Below are positions 9,058 through 16,435 of a stretch of 64,000 bases of DNA, in pieces (the first letter of the stretch is position 1; each line of letters starts with the position of its first letter). Source of the stretch: Nakamurella lactea DSM 19367. Its GTDB lineage: Bacteria > Actinomycetota > Actinomycetes > Mycobacteriales > Nakamurellaceae. Location: contig NZ_AUFT01000008.1 in assembly GCF_000426645.1 (NCBI RefSeq), forward strand, positions 248,001 through 312,000. Direction: 5' to 3'. Made by a program: the position numbers and the translations under genes. The notes below the pieces were generated by a model that was not told the DNA's origin, did not search any database, and worked only from the letters and a program-made list of their open reading frames with translations.

Positions 9058-10032
9058 ATGCACGCGATCAGACTCCATGCCTTCGGTCCCGCCGAGAATC
9101 TTGTCCTGGACGAATTGCCCGATCTGATACCCGCCGCCGGTCAGCTGCGGATCGCCGTCGGCGCCAGCGGTGTGCATCTGATCGACACGAAGCTGCGCAG
9201 CGGCGATGCCGGCCCGATGCCGCGGCCGGAGCTGCCGACGATCCCGGGCCGCGAGGTTGCCGGCACGGTCGATCTGATCGGCTATGGGGTCGACGAGAGC
9301 TGGCTCGGTAGACGGGTTGTCGCGCACCTCGGCCAAGTGCCGGGCGGCTACGCCGAGCAGGCGGTGACTGCAGTGGAGAACGCGTTCCCGGTACCCGCCG
9401 ACATCGACCTGGCCGACGCGGTCGCCGCGGTCGGTACCGGTCGGACGGCGCTCGCCGTCCTCGAACTCGATCCGATCGACTCCGGCGACACGGTGCTGGT
9501 GCCATCGGCCGCGGGTGGCATGGGTTGGCTGTTGGTGCAGGCGGCGAAGGAGGCCGGGGCGACCGTGGTGGCTGCCGCGCGCGGCGCCGACAAGGTCGAT
9601 CGGCTTGCCGCCTTGCGGCCGGATCTGGTCGTCGACTACGGGGTCGACGGCTGGGGACAGTCGGTTCGGGACACGTTCGGCGGCGTCAGCCTGGTGTACG
9701 ACGGCGTCGGTGGTCAGGTCGGCCGGGCGTCAATGGAGCTGTTGCGGCCCGGCGGGCGGCTGGTGATGTTCGGGTTCTCGGCCGGCACACCGACCCGGTT
9801 CGACAGCGACGACGTGGTGCGCGGTGGCATCAGCGTGTCCTGGCGGCTCGGCCCGGCCATGCAGTCGCTGCCGGGCGGTTCCGCCGGCCTGGCCGGCCGA
9901 TCGCTGGAACGGTTGACGGACGGTCGCTGGCAGCCTCTGGTCAGCAGGTATCCGTTGGCCGACGCTGCCCGCGCGCATCGAGATCTGGAGCAGCGCAGGG
10001 CTGTCGGCAAGGTGGTGCTGATCAGCGGCTGA
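9058..10032 (+). CDS. zinc-binding-dehydrogenase-like quinone oxidoreductase
   Basis: This is a medium-chain dehydrogenase/reductase of the quinone oxidoreductase type, 324 residues. The N-terminal GroES-like domain has 'PTIPGREVAGTV', and the Rossmann domain has 'VLVPSAAGGMGWLLVQAAKEAGATVVAAA'. The catalytic and structural zinc cysteines of alcohol dehydrogenases are absent, which points to the zinc-free NADPH:quinone reductase group. The ATG at 9058 follows a GAGGAGG site about ten bases upstream. It is likely co-transcribed with the MFS pump 33 bases before it. Confidence 0.9.
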   Translation: MHAIRLHAFGPAENLVLDELPDLIPAAGQLRIAVGASGVHLIDTKLRSGDAGPMPRPELPTIPGREVAGTVDLIGYGVDESWLGRRVVAHLGQVPGGYAEQAVTAVENAFPVPADIDLADAVAAVGTGRTALAVLELDPIDSGDTVLVPSAAGGMGWLLVQAAKEAGATVVAAARGADKVDRLAALRPDLVVDYGVDGWGQSVRDTFGGVSLVYDGVGGQVGRASMELLRPGGRLVMFGFSAGTPTRFDSDDVVRGGISVSWRLGPAMQSLPGGSAGLAGRSLERLTDGRWQPLVSRYPLADAARAHRDLEQRRAVGKVVLISG

Positions 10033-10072
10033 TGGTCGCGACCGGGAGCTGTGCGCAGTTGGTGGCTCCGGT

Positions 10073-10741
10073 TCAGCCGGGCTCGACGGCGCTCGCCCGC
10101 CCGACGTCCACCACGTCGGAAATCCCCCGCTGGTCGAACAGCTCGAACAGTTCGCGCGGGCCGTCCGGATCGCGGGTCGCCAGCGTCAGCTCCGCTGGGG
10201 TGACGGGGAAGATCCCGTAGTAGAGGACCGGCCCGTCGGGGGTGTCGAGGCGCGCCAATCCCGGTGGCAGGGTGAGCAGCGGGCCGACCAGGGACCCGGT
10301 GAAACCGGTGCCGGGGAACGGTTCCGCCGGCCCGGTCCCCGGCCCGGCATTCTCGATGCTGTGCCCCATGCCCAGCCAGTTGCCGCGGTCGTGCGGATGC
10401 CTGGCCAGCTCCTTGACCAACCGGATCGGCCAGTAGTGCCGGTCGTCGGCCAGCTCCTGCGGCAGTTCGCCCTCGCGGATCAGCCCGAGTCCGGGCCAGG
10501 GTGACGGCAGGTTGAGCACCAGTTCGGCGCGCGCGAACCGTTCCAGCCCCGGCGGCATCGTCATCGGAAGATCGGACATCCCCGAAGTGACCAGCGTCAG
10601 GTACGGGCGCTCGGGCTCGACGTCGAAGACGTATACGTCGAGCCGGATCGCGTCGGACTCCTTCTCCTGCAGGATGTCGTAGTTGCCGCCCAACCAGCGG
10701 TGCAGGTGCGACTCGCGGGCAGCTCGTAGTTCGGTGTCCAT
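10073..10741 (-). CDS. suppressor-of-fused (SUFU) domain protein
   Basis: The whole 222-residue product matches the bacterial SUFU-domain pattern: 'RPYLTLVTSGMSDLPM' and 'RAELVLNLPSPW' in the first half, and 'GTGFTGSLVGPLL' and 'PVLYYGIFPVTPAELTLA' in the second. In bacteria SUFU domains occur as stand-alone cytosolic proteins and as immunity proteins in polymorphic toxin loci. No toxin gene is adjacent here, so the role is open. It converges with the quinone reductase gene. Confidence 0.85.
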   Translation of the reverse strand: MDTELRAARESHLHRWLGGNYDILQEKESDAIRLDVYVFDVEPERPYLTLVTSGMSDLPMTMPPGLERFARAELVLNLPSPWPGLGLIREGELPQELADDRHYWPIRLVKELARHPHDRGNWLGMGHSIENAGPGTGPAEPFPGTGFTGSLVGPLLTLPPGLARLDTPDGPVLYYGIFPVTPAELTLATRDPDGPRELFELFDQRGISDVVDVGRASAVEPG

Positions 10742-10782
10742 TCCCCGACGGTCTCACGGTGTCAGCCATAGCCGCTGGCGTT

Positions 10783-10845
10783 CCCCACCGTCCGCCGGCG
10801 TTGTGCATTGCCAGCCGCTGCACCAGTCGCCGGCGGATGGTGGGG
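10783..10845. repeat. hairpin element with 18-base inverted repeats
   Basis: The arms at 10783-10800 and 10828-10845 are complementary at 17 of 18 bases, and the 27-base loop holds a further inner stem (GTGCA/TGCAC). It lies between the stop of the P1 peptidase gene and the start of the SUFU gene, both on the minus strand. There is no U-run on either side, so it is not a classic intrinsic terminator. It may still stop or protect transcripts, or be a dispersed repeat. Confidence 0.7.
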
Positions 10846-10855
10846 ACGTGGCGGA

Positions 10856-12211
10856 TCAGCGCTTGGGCACCGGCAGCACCGCGAGCTTCTTGTGCGCCCG
10901 GTCGATCGCCTTCTGGGTGACCTCCGGCGCGTCGCCCGCGGTCCGCCACTGCTGCAGCTGCGGCATCTGGGCGCAGGCCGACGGGTACGTGTCGCAGTAG
11001 CTGGTGCGGTTGCCCACCGAGGTGGCCGACAGCAACGCCTTCACCACCGCCCTGGACAGCACGTCGGCGCCGGCGCCGTAGATCGCGTTCAACTTCGAAC
11101 CGTCCGCCGGGTTGTTGTTCGCCAACGGAGTGCCGGTGCCGGTGGAGACACCGAACACGGTGTCGCCGTCGGCAAGCGTGTGGATCGGGCTGATCGCCCT
11201 GGCCAGACCGTCGTGCGCATTGCCGGACAGCCGCTGGGCGGCCGCCTTCTCCAGCGGAGCGTTGGTCACCACCACCGCGATGGTGGTGTTCAGGTTGTCG
11301 GAGTTCATCGCCGGGGCGGCCGTCGGGTGGCATTCCGCCGCGGTCGGCGTCCGGAGCCCGGCGAACTCGTCGCCGATGCCCAGATGCGCTGCCAGCAGCG
11401 AACAATCGGTCGGATCGACCGCTGAGCCGGCCGAGTTCACCACCACGATGGCGCCGACCCAGTAGCCGTTGGCGAGGTAGACACTGGCGGTGCCGACACC
11501 GCTCTTGCGACCGCCGGAGCTGGCCCCGGTTCCGCCGCCGACGACGCCCTGCCGGACCGGTCCGGCGGAGGTCGCCTGCGCGGCCAGATAGCCCCACTCG
11601 GCGGTGGTACGGGCCTTGATGTTCCCGCCGCGGCCGAGGTCGTAGATGTCGGCGGCCGGCACGATCGGCGCCACCCCGGTCGGCCCGAGCGGGACGCCCT
11701 CACCGCGGTCCTCCAGCCAGCGGATCACCCCGTCGGTGGCGCCCAGGCCGTACATCGAGCTGCCGCCGAGCTGGATGGCGTTGACCCCGGGATTCGAGTT
11801 GAGCGGGCTCAGCAGGTCCGTCTCCTTGGTGGCCGGCGCGCCGCCTCGTTGATCGACACCGGCCACCGACATGGCCGGGAAATACACGACGGTGGTACCG
11901 GTCAGGTACGGCGCCCTGGCCGACTGCACCTGGCCGACCCGCACGCCGGGGACGTCGGTGACGGCGTCGTAGCGGCCGGGTTGGCCGGCGGTCGGCGGGT
12001 TCGATGACGAGGGTGTGCCGGCCGCAGCGTTGCCGGCCGCGGCGTTCGCGGGCGCGGCTGCGGCCACCACCGCTCCGCCGTCGGCCGGGGCGGCCGGCGC
12101 GACGACGGCAGTTGCCGAGCCGGGCGCCGTCGAGCAACCGGCGGCCAGTAGCAACGCGGCCACGGCGATCGGGATGGACAGGGAGATTCGGGTGGAGCGG
12201 GACATCGGCAC
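10856..12211 (-). CDS. P1-family peptidase (DmpA/NylC-like), lipoprotein
   Basis: This is an N-terminal-nucleophile hydrolase of family S58 (DmpA aminopeptidase / NylC nylon oligomer hydrolase type). These enzymes cut themselves between Asn and Ser/Thr to free the nucleophile. The product has a lipoprotein signal ending Leu-Ala-Ala-Gly-Cys (Cys26), an Ala/Pro-rich linker to about residue 75, and the catalytic fold from about residue 80. The likely autocleavage site is Asn308-Thr309 in 'NLNTTIAVV'. It should act outside the membrane on short or unusual peptides. The length of 451 residues includes the lipid-anchored linker. Confidence 0.88.
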   Translation of the reverse strand: MPMSRSTRISLSIPIAVAALLLAAGCSTAPGSATAVVAPAAPADGGAVVAAAAPANAAAGNAAAGTPSSSNPPTAGQPGRYDAVTDVPGVRVGQVQSARAPYLTGTTVVYFPAMSVAGVDQRGGAPATKETDLLSPLNSNPGVNAIQLGGSSMYGLGATDGVIRWLEDRGEGVPLGPTGVAPIVPAADIYDLGRGGNIKARTTAEWGYLAAQATSAGPVRQGVVGGGTGASSGGRKSGVGTASVYLANGYWVGAIVVVNSAGSAVDPTDCSLLAAHLGIGDEFAGLRTPTAAECHPTAAPAMNSDNLNTTIAVVVTNAPLEKAAAQRLSGNAHDGLARAISPIHTLADGDTVFGVSTGTGTPLANNNPADGSKLNAIYGAGADVLSRAVVKALLSATSVGNRTSYCDTYPSACAQMPQLQQWRTAGDAPEVTQKAIDRAHKKLAVLPVPKR

Positions 12212-12464
12212 CTCCGGGTGCGGGTCGGGATGACCCTGAGCATTGCGCCCCGAACCCCGCCGGGGCCAGTGGGTTCCACCGGCCGGCCCAGCGTCACCCG
12301 TTGACCGTCACGCACGGTTGCTCGAACCGGGCGTCGATCCGGGCGCTCGGGTGCCCGGTTCCGCGTTGACCCCTGCTGCGCCGGCACCGTGACGGTTGTT
12401 GGGTCGATTTCGGCCGCGTAGTCGCGGCGGAATCTGCCCCGTACTTGCCGGTAACGTCACCCGC

Positions 12465-13607
12465 TCAGTGCGCCGCGCGGGTCCGGGCCGCGTCGGCGAA
12501 CCGGTCCAGCGCCGCTACCGTCGCGTCCCAACCCAGGCAGGCATCGGTGACGCTCTGCCCGTACGTCAACCCGGCCGGACCGTCCGCCACGTCGAACCGC
12601 TGCGCACCCGGAACCAGGAAGCTCTCCAGCATCACCCCGCCGATCGCGGTGCCGCCGCCGGCCACCTGGCCGGCGATCTCGGTGGCCACCTCGGCCTGAC
12701 GCAGGTGGCTCTTGCCGCTGTTGCCGTGGCTGGCGTCGAGGATCAGCCGCGGGTTGAGTCCGGCACGGCCGAGCCGCTCGCCGGCGGCGGCGACGTGCGC
12801 GGCCGAGTAGTTCGGGCCACCGGCGCCGCCACGCAGGATCAGGTGGGTGTCCGGATTGCCATCGGTGGCGACCAGTGAGGCCCGGCCATCGGCGTCGATG
12901 CCGAGGAACGACTGCGCGGCGCCGGCCGCCGCGCACGCGTCCAGGGCGACCTGCAGCCCGCCGTCCGTACCGTTCTTGAACCCGACCGGCATGGACAGTC
13001 CGCTGACCAGCTGCCGGTGGATCTGGCTCTCGGTGGTGCGGGCGCCGATCGCGCCCCAGCTGATCAGGTCGGCCAGGTACTGCGGGCTGATCGGCTCCAG
13101 GAACTCGGTCGCGGCGGGCAGCCCCAGATCGGTCACCTCGGCCAGGAACGCCCGCGCGGTACGCAGCCCGGTGCCGATCCGGTGGCTGCCGTCCAGCAGC
13201 GGGTCGTTGATCAGGCCCTTCCAGCCGACGGTCGTGCGAGGCTTCTCGAAGTAGCTGCGCAGCACGATCAGCAGCTCGCCGCGATGTCGCTGCGCTTGCT
13301 CGGCCAGTCGGCCGGCGTACTCGAGCCCGGCCGCCGGATCGTGGATCGAACACGGGCCGACGATCACCAGCAGTCGGTCGTCAAGGCCGTCCATCACCGC
13401 GCGGACCTGGCTGCGGCCGCGTTCGACCACGGCGGCCTGCGCCGGGGTAAGCGGGCATTCGTCGATGAGCTCCCGCGGTGACGGCAGCGGTTCGAACCGC
13501 CGGACCCGCAGGTTCGAGGTGGCGGCCGGCCGGTCGTCCGTACCGGGGAGCTTGTCCGTGCCGAGGCGGTCGTCGGTGCCGGCAGCGCCGGCCGTGCTGG
13601 TGTCCAT
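12465..13607 (-). CDS. aroG: 3-deoxy-7-phosphoheptulonate (DAHP) synthase, class I
   Basis: This enzyme condenses phosphoenolpyruvate with erythrose-4-phosphate, the first step of the shikimate pathway to Trp, Tyr and Phe. The 380-residue product follows the AroF/AroG/AroH (type I alpha) pattern: 'LLVIVGPCSIHD', 'RSYFEKPRTTVGWKG', 'GARTTESQIHR', 'GFKNGTDG' and 'DASHGNS'. A disordered N-terminal tail of about 30 residues precedes it. The sequence cannot tell which amino acid inhibits it. Upstream lies a leader-peptide/terminator arrangement (see separate entries). This gene is the likely target of that control. The aroG symbol is used generically. Confidence 0.93.
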   Translation of the reverse strand: MDTSTAGAAGTDDRLGTDKLPGTDDRPAATSNLRVRRFEPLPSPRELIDECPLTPAQAAVVERGRSQVRAVMDGLDDRLLVIVGPCSIHDPAAGLEYAGRLAEQAQRHRGELLIVLRSYFEKPRTTVGWKGLINDPLLDGSHRIGTGLRTARAFLAEVTDLGLPAATEFLEPISPQYLADLISWGAIGARTTESQIHRQLVSGLSMPVGFKNGTDGGLQVALDACAAAGAAQSFLGIDADGRASLVATDGNPDTHLILRGGAGGPNYSAAHVAAAGERLGRAGLNPRLILDASHGNSGKSHLRQAEVATEIAGQVAGGGTAIGGVMLESFLVPGAQRFDVADGPAGLTYGQSVTDACLGWDATVAALDRFADAARTRAAH

Positions 13608-13669
13608 CTGCGAAGATCCCGTCTGCTCGAGCGGGATCAGTGTTCAGAACCCGCCGCTGAAATGGCGAA

Positions 13670-13693
13670 AGGGCAGAGATTGCTCTCTGCCCT
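13670..13693 (-). terminator. intrinsic terminator in the DAHP synthase leader (attenuator)
   Basis: On the minus strand a 9-bp stem (13685-13693 with 13670-13678, GGGCAGAG core) and 6-base loop is followed by a short U-run (UUUCG). It lies between the leader peptide and the DAHP synthase start. If formed it would end transcription before the structural gene. Confidence 0.7.
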
Positions 13694-13750
13694 GTTGGCT
13701 CTGAAGGTGTCGGTGCGCGTCAGCTTGCCGCGGGCTCCTTCAGAGCCAAC
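13694..13750 (-). promoter_or_regulatory. 14-bp leader hairpin next to the attenuator terminator
   Basis: A perfect 14-base inverted repeat (13737-13750 with 13694-13707; core GTTGGCTCTGAAGG) encloses a 29-base loop. The upstream arm overlaps the leader-peptide codons just after the aromatic codons. The downstream arm ends exactly where the terminator stem begins. A ribosome's position on the leader peptide should therefore decide whether it forms. How this changes the terminator is not clear from pairing alone. Confidence 0.7.
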
Positions 13751-13779
13751 GTAAAGAACGCATACCAACGGGTGGTCAC
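13720..13779 (-). CDS. aromatic leader peptide (19 aa) of DAHP synthase attenuator
   Basis: A GTG at 13779 opens a 19-codon frame reading VTTRWYAFFTLALKEPAAS. It holds Trp, Tyr, Phe and Phe within five codons, that is, all three end products of the aromatic pathway. It ends 112 bases before the DAHP synthase start, with a 14-bp hairpin and a terminator between. No strong ribosome site precedes the GTG, but a TACGCT -10 box lies six bases upstream. This fits a leaderless transcript whose first codon is the GTG. By analogy with trp and his leaders, stalling at these codons when an aromatic amino acid is scarce should let transcription continue. Confidence 0.65.
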   Translation of the reverse strand: MTTRWYAFFTLALKEPAAS

Positions 13780-13785
13780 GAAGTG

Positions 13786-13791
13786 AGCGTA
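13786..13791 (-). promoter_or_regulatory. -10 box for the DAHP synthase leader transcript
   Basis: TACGCT (TANNNT type) ends seven bases before the GTG of the leader peptide, the spacing expected if transcription starts on the G of GTG. No clear -35 is visible, as is common for actinobacterial promoters. Confidence 0.5.
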
Positions 13792-13879
13792 CCCCGCGAT
13801 CGGGACCGGCCAGGCCGGCGGCCCGGCGAATGTCCTGCAACGAGCGGGAACAAACCGGGTGTGGTCGCCGTTGGGTCTT

Positions 13880-13894
13880 CCGTACATCGTACGG
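13880..13894. promoter_or_regulatory. inverted repeat upstream of the HelD/HelR gene
   Basis: A perfect 6-3-6 inverted repeat (CCGTAC-ATC-GTACGG) sits 16 bases before the GTG start of the helicase-like gene, just ahead of its AAGGAG ribosome site. It is placed to act as an operator, or as a small RNA hairpin near the ribosome site. Confidence 0.45.
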
Positions 13895-13910
13895 TGAGCG
13901 AAGGAGTTGT

Positions 13911-16250
13911 GTGACCAGAGCGACCTCGACCGGAACGCCCGAACAACGACAGCAGCATCAGGTGCAGGTGGAGCAGGAGTATCTCGATCTGCTGTTCGCC
14001 ACCCGCGACGGCGAGCTGGCCGCGACCGTCGCCGATCTCGAGGCGACCCGAGCCCGTCGGCTGGACGACCCGGGTGAGCGGATCGGGCAGCAGGCCAGGC
14101 TGGACGCGCTGACCCGTCGCCGGGCCGAATTGGAGCACGCAGACAGCGGCTTGTGCTTCGGCCGGATCGACGAGGCCGACGGCGGTCGCCGGTACATCGG
14201 CCGGATCGGTCTGCGCGCTCCGGACGGCGCGGGCACCGACGACGCTGCAGGCGACGGTGACCAGGTCGACCCGCTGTTGGTCGACTGGCGGGCGCCGATC
14301 GCCCGCACCTTCTACACGGCCACCGCGGCCAACCCGCTCGGCCTGCGCAGCCGGCGGCACATCCGCACCGATGGCCGACTGGTCCGCGGCGTGGACGACG
14401 AGATCTTGGCCGGCGCCGCGTCGAAAACTCTTGCGGCTGACGGGGAATCGACCGAACTGGTGGGCGAGGCCGCGCTGATTGCCGCGCTGGACGCCCGCCG
14501 GACCGGCGCGATGGGCGACATCGTCGCCACCCTGCAGGCGGAACAGGACGAGATCATCAGGGCGCCGCACCACGGCTGCCTGGTGGTGCAGGGCGGACCC
14601 GGTACCGGCAAGACCGCGGTGGCCCTGCACCGCGCCGCCTACCTGCTGTTCAGCTTTCCCCGGCTGGCCGAGCGCGGGGTGCTGGTGGTCGGGCCGTCAC
14701 CGGCGTTCCTGTCCTACATCGATCAGGTGCTGCCGTCCCTCGGCGAGACCCAGGTGGTCTCGGCCACCCCTGGGTCACTGCTGCCCGGGATCGTCGCCAC
14801 CGGCCAGGACGACCCGGTGGCCGCCGAGATCAAGGGCCGGTCGATCTGGGCCGACGTGTTGGCCCGGGCTGTCGACGAACGGGATCCGGTGGTCGCCGAC
14901 CTGGTGCTCGGGTACGGCGGCGGCACGCTGATGGTGCACGCCGATGCGCTCGCCGAGACGCTCGACGAGGCCAGGGCGGAGGTTGCCGGTCGGCATCTGG
15001 CCAGGGAGACCTTCCGGTCCGCGATGCTGGATCTGCTGACGCACCAGGTGATCGACGAGGGGCGACAGCTGCTGACCGACGTGGAGGCGGGTCTGGAGGA
15101 CATCCTGGCCAAGGTGGACGCCGGGCTGGACCGCGATCCCGGTCGTGGCGCCCGGAAGAACGTCGCCGGCCTGGAGGTCGACGGCGTCGCCACCGCCGCC
15201 GACCGGGCGGCCATCCGACAGGACCTGGCCGACGACGCCCGGGTCGGGCAGGCGCTCGACGAGGTCTGGCCGGCCCTCGATCCGGCCGTGGTGCTGCACG
15301 AGCTGCTCACCGATGCCGAGGCCCTGGACAGGTTGGCACCGGAGTTGACCGCCGCCGAGCGGTCCGCGGTGCGCCGCCGCGACCATCGCGGCGCAGTCGG
15401 CGCAGTCGGCGCAGTCGGCGCAGTCGGCGCAGTCGGCGCGGGCGGCCCGGCCGGCTGGTCGGCCGAGGACGTCGCGTTGTTGGACGAGCTGGCCGACCTG
15501 GTCGGCGCACCCAACCCGGACGGCCGGGCGGCGGTGGCCGGCGACGCGATGGCGCAGCGAGCGGCGGCCGATCGCACCTGGACCTACGGCCACGTGATCG
15601 TCGACGAGGCGCAGGAGCTGTCGGCGATGCAGTGGCGGATGCTGTTGCGCCGCTGCCCCTCTCGTTCTTTCACCGTGGTAGGTGACGTGAACCAGGCCGA
15701 AGCGCCGGGCAGCTCGCTGTCCTGGGACGAGGCGCTGGCACCGGTCTTCGGCGACCGCCGCCGGCGGGTCGACCTGACGGTCTGCTACCGCACGCCGCAC
15801 GAGGTGATGGCGCGCACCGCACCGGTTCTCGCGGCGGCCGGCAGTTCCGTCGTGCCGCCGAAAGCCGTGCGGTCGAACGGCATCGAACCCTGGCGCCTGG
15901 CGTCGACCGAGGCCGACGTCGCCGTGGACGCGGTGCGCGCTGTCGGCGAACTGGCCGACCGCTACCGCGGCGGCCGGGTGGCGCTGATCGCCCCGCCCGA
16001 GCGGTGTGGCCGGCTGTCCTCGTTGCTGGTGACCGGCACCGAGCCGGATCCGGACGATCCGGCAGAGGTGGTGGTGCTGGATCCCGAACAGAGCAAGGGG
16101 TTGGAATTCGACGCGGTGCTGATCGTCGACCCGCACGGCATCGTCGAACGCCGGCGCGGCTGGAATGCGCTGTACGTCGCGATGACGCGCTGCACCCAGG
16201 AACTCGGCGTGATCGCGCTTCGCCCCGGGCCGGCCGAACTTGCCCTGTGA
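13911..16250 (+). CDS. HelD/HelR-family RNA polymerase recycling ATPase (UvrD-like superfamily 1)
   Basis: This 779-residue protein has superfamily-1 helicase motifs but the domain plan of HelD/HelR. These proteins pull stalled or drug-bound RNA polymerase off DNA; the actinobacterial HelR branch is linked to rifampicin tolerance. The N-terminal coiled coil starts 'EQEYLDLLFATRDGELAATV' and leads into 'GLCFGRID...YIGRIGL' and 'LLVDWRAPIARTFYTATAANPLG'. Walker A is GGPGTGKT (residues 228-235), and the C-terminal motor has 'SKGLEFDAVLIVDP' and 'LYVAMTRC'. A Gly-Ala-Val repeat occupies residues 494-508. GTG 13911 is chosen for its AAGGAG site. It is divergent from the DAHP synthase leader. Confidence 0.88.
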   Translation: MTRATSTGTPEQRQQHQVQVEQEYLDLLFATRDGELAATVADLEATRARRLDDPGERIGQQARLDALTRRRAELEHADSGLCFGRIDEADGGRRYIGRIGLRAPDGAGTDDAAGDGDQVDPLLVDWRAPIARTFYTATAANPLGLRSRRHIRTDGRLVRGVDDEILAGAASKTLAADGESTELVGEAALIAALDARRTGAMGDIVATLQAEQDEIIRAPHHGCLVVQGGPGTGKTAVALHRAAYLLFSFPRLAERGVLVVGPSPAFLSYIDQVLPSLGETQVVSATPGSLLPGIVATGQDDPVAAEIKGRSIWADVLARAVDERDPVVADLVLGYGGGTLMVHADALAETLDEARAEVAGRHLARETFRSAMLDLLTHQVIDEGRQLLTDVEAGLEDILAKVDAGLDRDPGRGARKNVAGLEVDGVATAADRAAIRQDLADDARVGQALDEVWPALDPAVVLHELLTDAEALDRLAPELTAAERSAVRRRDHRGAVGAVGAVGAVGAVGAGGPAGWSAEDVALLDELADLVGAPNPDGRAAVAGDAMAQRAAADRTWTYGHVIVDEAQELSAMQWRMLLRRCPSRSFTVVGDVNQAEAPGSSLSWDEALAPVFGDRRRRVDLTVCYRTPHEVMARTAPVLAAAGSSVVPPKAVRSNGIEPWRLASTEADVAVDAVRAVGELADRYRGGRVALIAPPERCGRLSSLLVTGTEPDPDDPAEVVVLDPEQSKGLEFDAVLIVDPHGIVERRRGWNALYVAMTRCTQELGVIALRPGPAELAL
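15390..15434 (+). repeat. five tandem copies of a 9-bp unit inside the HelD/HelR gene
   Basis: GGCGCAGTC is repeated exactly five times and encodes (Gly-Ala-Val)x5, followed by Gly-Ala-Gly-Gly. Being a multiple of three, copy number can change without a frameshift. It lies in a linker between the insert region and the C-terminal motor part. Confidence 0.9.
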
Positions 16251-16257
16251 CCCGGCC

Positions 16258-16332
16258 GCAACAGATTCGCCGCCAGATTGAACAATGCCGCCCTGGCGGG
16301 CTGAAACCAGTATCCGGCGACGAATCTGTTGC
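16258..16332. repeat. 75-base element bounded by perfect 12-base inverted repeats
   Basis: GCAACAGATTCG (16258-16269) is the exact reverse complement of 16321-16332. The interior holds a second small dyad (GCCGCC...GGCGGG). It starts seven bases after the helicase stop and precedes the TIGR03086-type gene. There is no U-run, so it is not an ordinary terminator. It could be a short dispersed palindromic repeat. Confidence 0.65.
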
Positions 16333-16435
16333 AGGCTCCGGTGGCGCCGATGAGTTCGGCCGTCGACGGTGGTCTCATCCGCAGGGTCGGGACCCGACCC
16401 TGCGCGACCCGCGACGTCACCTGAAGGGATCCACC

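Noticed and set aside
6904-9336. An 810-codon minus-strand open frame across the AraC and MFS genes
   Set aside because: The composition is non-protein-like (Arg/Gln/His/Pro runs), and the clear MFS and AraC products lie in other frames.
13740-13763. An alternative leader peptide, ATG-started M-R-S-L-R-W-L, upstream of DAHP synthase
   Set aside because: It has only one Trp and no Tyr or Phe, and no promoter spacing supports it. The 20-codon GTG frame with W-Y-A-F-F and a -10 box at the right distance is better.
13740-13911. A rifamycin-associated regulatory palindrome upstream of the HelD/HelR-type gene
   Set aside because: I looked for the GGGCTTGC-type palindrome described for rifamycin-induced genes. 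Only a partial, non-palindromic resemblance within the DAHP leader is present.
15390-15434. CRISPR-like repeats
   Set aside because: The unit is 9 bp with no spacers and lies in frame inside a gene.
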